Below are positions 1 through 10,019 of a DNA stretch of 64,000 nucleotides, in pieces. This DNA is from Vitellaria paradoxa (taxonomy: Eukaryota > Streptophyta > Magnoliopsida > Ericales > Sapotaceae): positions 22,893,541 through 22,957,540 of the forward strand of contig CM034241.1 in the NCBI GenBank assembly GCA_019916065.1, in the 5' to 3' direction. How positions within the stretch are numbered: position 1 is the stretch's first letter; each line of letters starts with the position of its first letter. Made by a program: the position numbers and the translations under genes. The notes beneath the pieces are model-generated. The model saw only the letters and a program-made list of their open reading frames with translations. It had not been told where the DNA came from and did no database searches.

Positions 1-397
1 TAAAATTTATATACTTATACCTTTTCAAATTTATATACCTTAGTGAAATTTGTGTGAAGTTGTTATTTTCTTTTAAAAAATAAAAAAAATGGAACTTTTT
101 CTTAATCTTAATAATTTTATCTTAGAGATAAGAAAGAAATAATGAGAAATTGTTAAAATTAAATCCTTTATAATGAAATAGTGGAGTACCATGAACAAAG
201 AAAGGCATGAGAGAAAAGTATATTGGTTAGTGATTGTGAGGCCTCAATTCTTGATTGGAGGGGATACCAAAGGCCTCTACCCTTCCATCCCTTGGATAGA
301 TAGAGCGGGAGGGTGGAGCTTTTGGTTTTTTTCATGTTGTCAAATAATTGAACAATGATTTTTTCATGTTGTCAAAGAATTGAACAATAAAAATAGA
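1..397. other. AT-rich non-coding DNA with a 32-bp tandem duplication
   Basis: I see no coding region here. Near the right end, a segment containing TTCATGTTGTCAAA and AATTGAACAAT occurs twice in tandem with a 32-bp period (about 325-356 and 357-388), directly beside the plastid-derived insertion. It may be a scar of the insertion or an unrelated local duplication. Confidence 0.6.
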
Positions 398-745
398 TGG
401 CAAGTGCCTGATCGAATTGATCAGGTCATGTACGAATAAGGTTCAAGTCTACTAGTCTGTTAGGTTGCCTCGGCTACATGCATCACTATACTTCCACTTG
501 ACACCTATCGTAATGATAAACGGCTCGTCTCGTCGTGACCTTCTTTTGAATTCTCAAAACTTTTGTCACTCCATCCCTGCAGGGGCAGAGAACCCATCGT
601 TGTCTCAACTATGCTACTGGAGGCTTTGGGGAAGTCGGAATAGGAAAGCATGCATCTTGGGGTGGGCTTACTACTTAGATGCTTTCAGCAGTTATCCGCT
701 CCACACTTGGCTACCCAACGTTTATTGTGGGCATGATAACCGGTA
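398..745 (-). pseudogene. Nuclear plastid DNA insertion (NUPT): 23S-4.5S rDNA fragment
   Basis: The reverse complement reads through the 3' end of a plastid 23S rRNA gene (about 745 to 640), the 23S-4.5S spacer (about 640-544), the complete 4.5S rRNA (about 543-435) and the start of the 4.5S-5S spacer. Landmarks recognised include GGTGGGCTTACTACTTAGAT and the CTGCAGGGGCAGAGAACCC block. Against the plastid sequence as I remember it, nearly all differences are C-to-T or G-to-A, as expected for an old methylated nuclear copy. The fragment is not a working rRNA gene. Junctions are approximate to a few bases. Confidence 0.93.
435..543 (-). pseudogene. Decayed plastid 4.5S rRNA copy inside the NUPT
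   Basis: In minus orientation this begins GAAGGTCACGACGAGACG and ends near GACTTGAACCTTATTC, matching the full span of the plastid 4.5S rRNA (about 103-110 nt) apart from scattered transitions. It lies in the normal plastid order downstream of the 23S 3' end. It is isolated from a plastid promoter and is presumed non-functional. Confidence 0.85.
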
Positions 746-746
746 G

Positions 747-908
747 TTGTTTTGAGCATTTTTAAGCCAAGACAAAGAAAATCTCAAAACACATAAAATA
801 GAAATTGTTAAATCAAATGCGTTTTTAATATTTTTAAAATATGAATCTCAAAACAAAAAATATAAAATATAAAAAAACAAGAAATAGAAATAAAAATCAA
901 ATGCTACC
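747..908. mobile_element. Truncated Tourist-like MITE end
   Basis: The sequence ends in CAAATGCTACC followed by TTA. This resembles the right terminus of the element at 36310-36628 (AAATGACACC then TAA), and the interior is likewise made of A-rich AAAACA/AAATAGAA tracts. The left end is missing; the element stops at the plastid insertion. The assignment rests on end similarity only. Confidence 0.4.
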
Positions 909-911
909 TTA

Positions 912-1655
912 GTTTCTAGTTAACAATTTTCAAATGCACACTGTGTTTGGAAAGAGTAGCTAGAAATTAACCTTCTACCTACTTAACCTTTTGTTTTTTT
1001 TTTTTTTTTTTAAATGATCAAATTTATTACCTTATATTTTAAATTTCTTTTAAATCATGAAAGATAAAAATATTAAATTAACAAAGAGTTAAAAGATTAG
1101 TGTTTATTTTTAATGCAAAAGAAAAAATACTAACATTTTAATAATTAAATGTAAAAAAAAAAATTATCTTTTTTACTTCCCAAACTAACATGAAGAGCTT
1201 ATGAAGTTTAATATCTATGTGTTCGGGCTTTGGTTCAATTTTAAATAGTTTGAATTTAGTTGGCCCTAGACTGCTAGTGTTGAGCTTGAATGGCGAGATC
1301 AAAAATAGAATCAAACTCGAGTCCGCCTCGAGTAGCTATGCTTTTTATCGGCAGTTTTCCTCTGTCTTGGCACGTTGTGGACAAGTTGGCTTGATGTTTT
1401 AAAATAAAATATAAAGAAAAAATACGACACTTCTTTTATTTCTCATTTCTAGTTTTCTATGATATAATCATGACAAATTAATAATTAACCAACTGTTGGC
1501 ACGAGATAACCTGTGAACACGTGGCGTCTTTCTAAATACAAACGGATAAAACACGTGATGTCTTTCCAAGCACATCATTGATATGCTCGGCATTCGTTTA
1601 ATGATTAAGAATTACAGTGATTGGGGCCCACTGCCGATAATATGACCCTAATCAT
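912..1655. other. AT-rich intergenic DNA, no gene seen
   Basis: A 61-codon open frame at 1217-1402 has no recognisable domain and no flanking gene structure. The rest is A/T tracts. Two G-box hexamers near 1518-1557 are listed separately. Confidence 0.5.
1518..1557. promoter_or_regulatory. Pair of G-box/ABRE-like motifs
   Basis: CACGTGGC at 1518-1525 and CACGTG at 1552-1557 lie 34 bp apart (about three helical turns). Each is followed by GTCTTTC within a short direct repeat. CACGTGGC is the classical ABRE/G-box core bound by plant bZIP and bHLH factors. No gene start is visible next to it, so function is unproven. Confidence 0.35.
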
Positions 1656-1674
1656 AAATGCTTAATGGTAATAA
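1656..1674. repeat. Left target-site duplication of LINE copy 1
   Basis: AAATGCTTAATGGTAATAA is repeated with one mismatch (G versus A at position 5) at 4850-4868, exactly bounding the LINE. Confidence 0.9.
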
Positions 1675-1709
1675 TCAAACCAAACCAAACCAAACCAAGC
1701 CTTTTCCCA

Positions 1710-3773
1710 CTAGATGGGGTCAGCTATATGGATTTGTCGACGCCAATTAGATCTTTTTAGGGTCATATCCTCCGATAGATCTAGGTAGGTCAGCTCATGT
1801 TTAATAGTTTTTTTCCAACTTCTCTTGGGTCTTCCTCTACCTCTCCTACTCCTGACAATCTCCATACTTTCACACCTTCTAACAGGTGCCTCCGTTGGAC
1901 GCCTTCTGACATGGCCAAACCATCTTAATCGGTTTTCTCTTATTTTATCTTCAATCGGTGCTATTCTAACTTTGCTCCTAATCTCTTCGTTCCTAATCCT
2001 ATCTTTCCTTGTAATCCCGCACATCCACTTTAGCATCCTCATCTCCGCAACTGCCATCTTCAAACCATGATTATGCTTTATTGTCTAACACTCTGATCCA
2101 TATAGCAGCACTGGTTTAACCGCCACCTTATAATACTTTCCTTTCACCTTGAAAGGGACTTTTCGGTCACACAAGCTCCCCGAAGCACTCCTCCATTTGG
2201 TCCACCCAGCTTGAATCCTGTGACTTACATCAGTATCAATCCCTCCATCTTGTTGCACCATAGATCCAAGGTACCTAAATCTATCTTTCTCTACAATCTT
2301 TTGTGTGCCTAAACTTACTTCTATACTGCCCGTTATCCTACTTTGACTAAACTTACATTCCATATATTCCATCTTGTATCGGCTTAGCCTAAACCCTTTT
2401 GTCTCTAACGTTTCCCGCCACAGTTCTAACTTAGCATTCACTCATTCTCTCGTCTCATCTACTAAAACAATATCATCTGCAAATAGCATACACCACGACA
2501 CCTCATCCTGAATATGTCTTGTAATCTCATCCATAACTAAAGCAAATAAGTATGGGCTTAATGTTGAACCTTGATGTAAACCAATCGAGATAGGGAACTC
2601 GTTAGTCTCTCCACCAGTCGTCCGTATAGATGTCATGGCTCTATCATACATGTCATTTATCGCCTCAATATATGTGACACATGTTCATTTCTTTTCCAAT
2701 ACTTTCTATAGAATCTCCCTAGGAACCCGATCATATGCCTTCTCTAAATCAATGAACACCACATGTAAATCTTTTGTGACCTCTATACTGTTCCATTAAT
2801 CTCCTTAAGAGAAAGATAGCCCCCATGGTTGATCTTCCAGGCATGAAACCAAATTGATTCTCTGAAATATTTGTTGTCCTTCTTAGTCTTCTCTCAATAA
2901 CTCTCTCCCATAATTTCATCGTATGGCTCATCAATTTAATCCCGCGGTAGTTTGCACAGTTCTGAATATCTCCTTTATTCTTGTATATGAGTATAAGGAT
3001 ACTTTTCCTCCATGCATCAGGCATCTTCTTGCTCTTTAGTACTACATTAAAAAGTTTTGTCAGCCAACTTATGCCATCCTCTCCTAAGCACCTCCAAACC
3101 TCAATAGGGATACCATCTAGCCCAACCGCTTTCCCATTCTTCATCATTTTTAATGCTTCTTTTACTTATTCCCTACTGATTCTCCTATAGAACATAAGAT
3201 TTAATTCTTCCCTAAAAGTGGTAAACTGCCCCAATTGTATTCACTACTACTTCTTTCGTTAAATAACTTGTAGAAATAGCTTTTCCAATGCTCCTTTATC
3301 TCCTCTTCCTTTACTAATACCTTTTCATTCTCATCCTTAATGCATTTAACTTGGTTTAAACCCTTAGTCTATCTATCTCTGGATTTAGCAAGCTTGAATA
3401 TCTCTCTTTCGCCCTCTTTAGTGTCAAGTCGCCTATATAAATCCTGAAATGTCTTTGCCTTAGCCCCACTAACTGCCTTTTTGGTTTGTCTTCTAGCTTT
3501 TCTATACCTCTCCAAGTTCGCTTCATTTCGGTCGCTTTGCCAAGATTTAAAACACTCTCTTTTAACTCTTATCTTGTCTTGGATGGCCTCGTTCCACCAC
3601 CGTACCTCTTTCTGTGTCGGAGCACTCCCTTTGGATTCTCCTAAGATTTCTTTCCCTACCCTCCTAATACACTTTGCTACCTTATCCCACATAATATTTG
3701 CACTCTCATTTACCGTCCAAACGTCTTCCTCTAGTACTCTTTCCCTGAATGCTGGTTGCTTATCACTTTTCAA
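1710..3773 (-). pseudogene. LINE reverse transcriptase region, frameshifted
   Basis: This region comprises the linker plus the reverse transcriptase. Recognisable blocks in order are NGKAVGLDGIPIEVW, ANYRGIKLMSHTMK, ENQFGFMPGRST, the catalytic LFADDIVLVDE (FADD box), [13 protein letters not shown] (thumb), LLYGSECW, and a C-terminal LRWFGHVRRRP. Frames change between 3773-3369, 3147-2749, 2651-2442, 2441-2085 and 2063-1710, with stops at the joins. The first catalytic-Asp block (FIDLEKAYD type), which is readable in copy 2, falls in a broken stretch here. The element cannot encode an active enzyme. Confidence 0.9.
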
Positions 3774-3820
3774 GTTCCACCATTTAGTCTTTGAGCATTT
3801 ATACGACTTTTTTTTCTAGT

Positions 3821-4618
3821 CTACCTTTGAAGCTGCACATCTATGACCAACAACCTATGTTGAGCAGTCAAGCTCTCCCCCCGTATAACTTTACAGTCTT
3901 TACAAGTTATGCGGTCTTTTTTACTAGTTAAGAAGAAGTCAATTTGTGTCCTTGAGGAGCCACTCTTATAAGTCACTAAATGTTTCTCTTTCTTCCTAAA
4001 AAAGGTGTTCGTCACCATGAGATCATAAGCCACTGCAAACTCCAAAATATCCTTCCTTTCTTCATTTCTATTACCGTAACCATATCCCCCATGTACTCCT
4101 ATGTATCCATTTACGTCGCGTCCTATATGACCGTTCAAATCTCCTCCTATAAAAACCATCCCTCCTTGAGGTATCTCTAATAGCATTCCTTCCAAGTCTT
4201 CCCAAAACTTCTCTTTATATGCATCTCTTAAGCCAAGCTGGGGGGTATAAGCACTAATTATGTTTACTATCTCTTCTCTTAACACTAACGTAATTGCAAT
4301 AATCCTATCTCCACAGTGTTTTACATTAACTATATCTTCCTTTAGGTCCTTACTTACTACTATGCCGACCCTATTTCTTGATCTATTAAGTCCCGTAGAC
4401 CATAACTTATACCCAGTCCTCTCAATCTCTTTAGCTTTCTGTCCTACCCACTTCGTTTCTTGCAAGCAAGCAATTGCGATTCTTCTCATTTCCATTGTAT
4501 CCACCACTTCCATAAGTTTCCCAGTTAAGCTCCCAATATTCCAAGTACCTAATCTTAGCCTTCTATTTTGGACTTGCTTCCTTGCCCCCCCACTCGTCCA
4601 GGAAAGTGTGAGGACCAT
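3821..4618 (-). pseudogene. LINE AP-like endonuclease domain
   Basis: The 265-residue frame carries the exonuclease/endonuclease/phosphatase fold signatures of plant RTE LINEs: LGTWNIGSLTGK near the start, QETKW (catalytic Glu), GGDLNGHIGRD (Asp/Asn pair) and SSRTQIDFFL before the C-terminal HRLLVIDV, with the conserved His. This domain nicks the target DNA to prime reverse transcription. The frame ends at 3821, and the following block (3773-3369) is in a different frame, so the full polyprotein cannot be made. Automatic annotation often mislabels such ORFs as craniofacial development protein 2-like. Confidence 0.88.
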
Positions 4619-4849
4619 TGCCTATTTAACTTGCACTCGGGCACCGATGCAGCGGTCCTTGCTTAGTTAACACTGTACTCGGACCATATAGCGCGTCGCT
4701 AAGTAGAGAACGCCCCCACGAAATCTCATTAAGTGTCAGAAAATCCATAAAAAAAATCGACAAAGTTTTATGCTGACTGTCAACTACCTAACACAACCCT
4801 TATTCTTTATCCAAGTTTGGGACCGGTTATGAAAAACATAGGCGGAGTT

Positions 4850-4868
4850 AAATACTTAATGGTAATAA
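4850..4868. repeat. Right target-site duplication of LINE copy 1
   Basis: AAATACTTAATGGTAATAA, the partner of 1656-1674, with one mismatch. Confidence 0.9.
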
Positions 4869-4981
4869 ATGAACTAAATTTATTACCTAAAAGTTAATCT
4901 AGTTAGTTTGTTTTGTTACAAGTGGCAGATAGATGTGACATGTAGACAGTTCTCATATTGCATTCTGTTTAATCAAACGCC

Positions 4982-5598
4982 TCTATTGCTAGGGATGTCA
5001 AATATACCCGTACCCGGTGGGTACCCACTTCACTCGCCCTGTTTGGGGAGGGTATGGGGATATTAATAGCAGGGACGGGGATGGGTATGGAGATTTGAAA
5101 TGTTACCTGAATGGGTACAAGGATGGGGATGGGTACGATAGTCCCCACCCCTATCGTACCCATCCCGCCCCATACCCGTTTAGATATTTATTTGTTAATT
5201 TTATTGGTGTGGTGGCTCCTTTAGAAGTCCCACATCAGTTTCTTACAAAGAAGTGGAGGCCTTGTGAGGTTATAAGTAAAGGCCTCTTCCTCTTTGGTTA
5301 AGTGCACCAATCAAAGTTAAAGATTTATATATATATTTTTAATTTTTGTTTAATATATATAATATTTATAATAATTTTAAATATTTATTTTATACATATA
5401 ATATATATTTTATAATAGTTAGTATACTTGGTGGGTAAACGGGGATGGGAATAGGGAATTCATTACCTCGTGGGGACGGTATGGAGAAATTTTTTTTTTC
5501 CGAAACGGGGATGGGGATAAGGACGGGTAAAGGTATTGTTAAACGGGGACGGGGATGGGGAAGGTCACACCCACCCCGTTGACATCCCTATCTATTGC
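4982..5598. mobile_element. hAT-type MITE (4990-5590) with 8-bp TSD
   Basis: The terminal inverted repeats TAGGGATGTCAA (4990-5001) and TTGACATCCCTA (5579-5590) are perfect. The 8-bp TSD TCTATTGC (4982-4989 and 5591-5598) is also perfect, which is diagnostic of hAT. The ends are built of CGGGGATGGGGA/TACCCGTACCC blocks; the middle is AT-rich. There is no transposase, so it is non-autonomous. The perfect ends and TSD suggest a fairly recent insertion. Confidence 0.93.
5226..5278 (+). promoter_or_regulatory. snRNA-type USE plus TATA arrangement inside the hAT MITE
   Basis: AGTCCCACATCAG (5226-5238) is one base off the plant snRNA upstream sequence element RTCCCACATCG. TTATAAGT follows at 5270-5277. 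The spacing of about 32 bp is close to the 33-34 bp used by plant Pol II snRNA genes. No known U-RNA sequence follows, so this is a motif match only. Confidence 0.3.
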
Positions 5599-6373
5599 CC
5601 ATGCGTATGTAATGTAAAGTGAGAGTATTAAATGAGAAGTAAAAGACATTTAAGGGAAAAGAGGAATGATATTTAAGAGAATATCATTATAATTTGAATT
5701 TTTATATATTAATTTATTCATTTCACATTATTATAAATACAACACTTAATTCCGAAATCCAGTACATTCATTATTGTCAACCTAGTACATTACTCGTTAC
5801 TTTACACTCTTTAATTCTCTCAAAACCTTTGTTGACTTAAGCATCAAATGATTTTTTGGTCGGAGACCCTTACTCTGGTGATAACTTCTATTTCCTTTAT
5901 GCTTGGCCGATTCATATTTAGATCCCTGGTTGATGTGATGAGCAGTTCTGACAGTGATTTTTTATTACTGAACACCAACTTATTGTTCTTTTCCTCTTTC
6001 ATTTTTTGTTATCAAATATAAAGCGCAAATTTTCTTTTAGTTTTCTTTTGAAAAACTAATAAAAAGTAATTATTTCCGTCAAAATTGAAATACTAACTTG
6101 TACTTTCTCTAATTCGATATATTAGAAAAGTAGAAAGAATGGAAGGTGCCAGTTTTAAGTGATTGAGGCTTATTGAATAAGAAACAAATTCGAGAGCTAA
6201 CATTAAATTTGATGCTAGTTGTGTGATAATTTGATCTGAGTTATTAGATTACAATTTAATTGTCTAAATATATTTATATATTTTTTAAATTAATAAATAC
6301 AAGTAAACTATTAAATTTATATATTTTTTAAATTAATAAATATAAGTAAACTATTAAATTTTAATTCAACAAT
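5599..6373. other. AT-rich intergenic DNA with a 43-bp tandem duplication
   Basis: No gene is seen. A 43-bp unit (6272-6314) is repeated at 6315-6357 with one visible change, in ATTTTTTAAATTAATAAATA-type sequence. Confidence 0.6.
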
Positions 6374-6376
6374 TTA

Positions 6377-6534
6377 GAGTGTGTTTAGAGTGATAAAAAG
6401 TAAGATAAAGTGAGATAATTTTACATAAATTGTTAATTCGTAATTCATACAATGAAATAAAAAATAAATAATTTTTAAATAATTTTAAAATTTTTTATAA
6501 ATTTTCATACAATTTTAGTGCATCACACGCACCC
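6377..6534. mobile_element. Short Tourist-like MITE with TTA duplication
   Basis: The 158-bp element starts GAGTGTGTTTAGAGTGATAA, and its right end (CATCACACGCACCC) is an imperfect inverted match. TTA lies on both sides (6374-6376 and 6535-6537), as expected for PIF/Harbinger. A related, right-truncated copy lies near 36166. Confidence 0.55.
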
Positions 6535-6537
6535 TTA

Positions 6538-7019
6538 AATTTAATTGTCATTGAATTCACACCAATTTAACGTTGGCGTCCTCTATCCATGGGAAACTGC
6601 CTATCATGGCTTTTGAGTGCAAGCAACGTGTACTTCCGCATTATTGAAGGATCTTGTCTTCATTTGAAGACTCGTCATTCAGAAATAACTTGCCCCTTGT
6701 CTACTGTCTCTACCCCCTTGTGCCTTTCAACCCAGAAAAAAACAAAAAAGACTCTACCCCCTTGGCATTTAGCAGTGAGATTGTGGCGCCAACTTTGACA
6801 ATGTGTTAGAGTGATTTTAGGTTTCTCTCACAGTTTGAGATATTATTCTTTATATTTATTTTTCATTTTTTATCTTTTTGTTGTTCAGGCTGTTCTTGCA
6901 TCACTTGGGATTTCAATGTTTTTTTTTTTTTTTTCTACTTTGGTAGCAGCATTTTGGATTGTTTATTACAACCAAAGAAAAAAAAATACATAAAAAAACA
7001 ATTCAAATCAAATCACTTA
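6538..7019. other. Non-coding DNA, no supported gene
   Basis: Open frames at 6589-6798 and 6811-6993 are short. The second is a run of hydrophobic residues from T-rich DNA. Neither has a domain or splice context. Confidence 0.5.
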
Positions 7020-8075
7020 GGGCCCATTAGGTAACATTGACGTTTTTTATTTATATTTATCTGTTTATATTTTTCGTTTTTTTTATTCGTTGCCCATTTT
7101 TCGTATCTAAAATAAAAACTGAAATTGTACTTGAAAATATAATTTTATTTATAATTATTAAATTTTTAATAAAATATTTAATTTATTATTTTTTTAAAAA
7201 ATTTATTAAATTTAATAAAATATATTTCATATTAATTTAATTTAATTTAATTAATTAGATTAACTAAATTAAATTAATCAATTAAGTTATTAATTAAATT
7301 AAATTAAATTGATTAAGTTATTTAATAAAATTTTTTAATTAAATAAATATAAAATATATTAAATTATTATTTATTTATGTTATTTATTAAAAACAATTGA
7401 ACAAGATATAATTATTATATTATTTAATTCAATAAATACAAAATTATATTTTATATTAATTATAATTTAATTATATTATTTATAAAAACAATTGAATAAA
7501 ATATATTTTATAATGATCTAAATAATTTAATTATGATACTTATTAAAAATAATTTAATAAAATATATTTAATATTAATTATAATGATTAAATTAAAATAA
7601 AATAATTAATTTAATTGTTTATAAGAATAGCTTAATAAAATATATTTCATATTAATTAAATTACTTAATTTAATTATTTGTATAAATAAATCGATAAAAT
7701 ATATTTCATATTAATTAAATTAATTAATTTAATTTAATTATTTGTATAAATAAATTGATAAAATATATTACATATTAATTTGGAAAATTAAATTAATTAA
7801 ATTATATTATTTATTAAAAATAATTTTGGTTTAATAAAATATTTGGATAAATAATTTATTTTAGTATGATGCAATAAAAATAGATAAAGTGTTAAAATTA
7901 GCCAAAAAAAGGGTGCAAACATGTTTTTTTATTTATATTTTTCTATTTAAGTTTTTATTTTTTTGAAAGTAAAAAAATATAAACAAATTTAACAAACATA
8001 TTTTTGTTATTAGTTTACAAAATTTTAAGAATATAAATAGAAAAACAAAAAACGAAAACATTATTAAATGGATAC
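7020..8075. mobile_element. Degenerate Harbinger/Tourist-like element
   Basis: The left end GGGCCCATTAGGTAACATTG and the inverted right end (…AATGGATAC) are imperfect matches. Both ends are flanked by TTA (7017-7019 and 8076-8078). The interior is extremely AT-rich, with many TTAATTAAATTAA tracts and no transposase. It is structurally close to the better-preserved element at 43525-44899. Confidence 0.55.
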
Positions 8076-8078
8076 TTA

Positions 8079-9004
8079 ATGTGTTTTTGAAGTGTAAAAA
8101 AAGAGTATAAATTAGAAAATAAAACATTATCAAACGATGACTTAATGTGTGTTTGAAGTATAAAAAATTAATATAAAGTACTAGATGTGGTAATCTTATA
8201 ATTTGTGTGATGAGTAAAAAGTTAAAATTATTTAAAAATTTATAAAGCTGTAAACGAAACTTTTTTTAAAAACTGACAACTTGACAAGGTATCATCATCC
8301 CAAGATAGTCACAAGGCATATATGAAAGGTTGAATTATTTTCTACTTGATTTGATGGTTAACCATCTTTTACTTTTTTTTTTCGATTGAAAAAATTAAAA
8401 TCAATTAAAAATATGTTTGATTTAAATATTATTTTGTTTTTTAAAAAAATACACTTGATAGAAAACAAAAGATAACATTTTTTAAAATATTATTTTTCAC
8501 AATAAATAGAAAACGAAAAATACTTTTTACAAATCAAAGACACTTTCTTTTCTTTAATCTCATTTCTTTTATTTTAATAATCCCAATTGTAAATATAATT
8601 AGTTGTAGTATATTTATTTTAATTTAAGAGTTATTATTATTACATGACACAAATATATTAATTTAAAATTGATATAATTTGATTTAATTTTATAGTAAAT
8701 TAATTATTCAATAGATTTATTAATTTTTAAAATATTCAAACATAAACAAAATTATAAACTATCTATATTACTTTTTTTGAACGGTAATCATAAACTATTA
8801 CGAACACAAACAAATGCAAACTGTTAACCTCTTATTTTAACCTAAAATTGGAGCTGGCCCCGGTCAAATTCATCCAATTATTAGATGATTGTATATCGGT
8901 CATATGCATGTTTCTATCTAATTTTTGATTTAAATTATATTTTACATTCTTAAATTGTATTCAAAATTCCAGTATAAGGTCTATTTTTTTTAATAATTAA
9001 GAGC
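8079..9004. other. AT-rich intergenic DNA
   Basis: No gene is seen. The start (near 8140) resembles one end of the small MITE at 6377, but no second end is visible. Confidence 0.5.
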
Positions 9005-9023
9005 ATGCACTACTGGAAATGGC

Positions 9024-9442
9024 AGTATTAGCGACCGCTAAAAATAGAAAAGCGGTCGCTAAAAGTATTAGCGACGGCTTAGTGACCGCCTGAAGTAGGT
9101 CGCATTTGAGTCGTCGCTAAAAAGTATTAGCGACCGTCAAAGCGATCGCTAAATTTTTTGCGACGACGATTGCGACCGCTTGGGGAAAAACATCAAACAA
9201 TTAGCGACCGCTAGAGGCGGTCACTAATAGCTAGTCACGGTCGCTGTTTATTTGGCGCGAAAATTTCTACAGATGGTGCCAAGTGGCGCGAATGTTTTGC
9301 GACCGCAAGTAGCGGTTGCTAATAGTATAAAGCGGTCGCAATTACTTACCTGGGAAACCAAGGCCATTTGGCGCCAAGGAATTAACGACCCTTTTGGTGT
9401 ATTAGTGACTACTTTAAACGGTCGCTAATACATAGTTTTATA
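9024..9442. repeat. CACTA left subterminal repeat array
   Basis: At least a dozen copies of TTAGCGACCGC, AGCGGTCGC and close variants occur in both orientations, often as pairs forming short hairpins. In CACTA elements such motifs are the binding sites of the TnpA-type protein. Confidence 0.85.
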
Positions 9443-10019
9443 TTTTTTTTTATAATAGAATCTCAATAATTTATTATAATAAAATGTCAATAATTTTTTT
9501 TACGAATCGAATTATTTAAATTATCTATTTAATAATTATTTATTATTTATTTATAATAATTATTTATTTAATAGTTGCTAATTATCTATAATAACTATTA
9601 TATTTTATTATTTATGTATAAATATTTAAATTAAATTAAATTAAATTAAATTATATTTTATTAATTTGCACATGGAACTAACGAATTTTTTCATAAAATC
9701 AATCAAAAAAACAAACATGGCTCGTAATTATGATTATATATACAAACACAATATCAAATTAGATTACAATTAAAACAAAATTTTATTATATGTAAATGTT
9801 CAAAATACAAAAACTAAAATATATATAAATGTACTGATCAAAATATATACAAATGGATCCTAATCATCCTAATCCAGTCCAAGAGGACCATCCGCTATCG
9901 TTCGGGTCCTACAATGGAATAATAACGAAATTAGAACATGATAAAAAGACATAAATATATAAATTTATAAAATTTTAATGAATAATAGTAACGAAAAATA
10001 AAATTTTTAACCTGAGAAG
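9443..10019. other. AT-rich CACTA interior between the terminal array and the first gene
   Basis: A/T tracts with TTAAATTAAA runs; no coding sequence is seen. This is the 3' untranslated side of the leftward-transcribed genes. Confidence 0.5.

Larger units (their letters stand above)
1675..4849 (-). mobile_element. RTE-type LINE, full length (~3.2 kb), copy 1
   Basis: This is a non-LTR retrotransposon read on the minus strand. It has an apurinic-type endonuclease domain (4618-3821), a linker, a reverse transcriptase (about 3147-2442) and a C-terminal region (2441-1710). It ends in a short (GGTTT)n tail at 1675-1700 rather than poly(A), typical of the RTE clade. Its 3.17-kb length also fits RTE elements. 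A 19-bp TSD with one mismatch bounds it, so the insertion looks complete. The reading frame is broken in several places, so the copy is dead. The same family recurs at 59553-61910. Confidence 0.93.

Noticed and set aside
435..745. Functional rRNA gene
   Set aside because: Partial 23S, many transitions, no plastid promoter and nuclear repeat surroundings; it is a NUPT.
465..746. 93-codon open frame
   Set aside because: It lies antisense to the plastid-derived 23S/4.5S rDNA fragment; the frame is a by-product of GC-rich rRNA sequence.
1825..4670. Several plus-strand open frames (for example 4260-4670, 3481-3819)
   Set aside because: They are antisense shadows of the LINE endonuclease and reverse transcriptase.
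6589..6993. Two adjacent small open frames
   Set aside because: No domain, no splice or promoter context, and composition typical of random AT-rich DNA.
7037..8133. Hydrophobic membrane-protein-like frames
   Set aside because: They are translations of T-rich DNA (FFIYIYLFIF type) within a degenerate Harbinger-like element.
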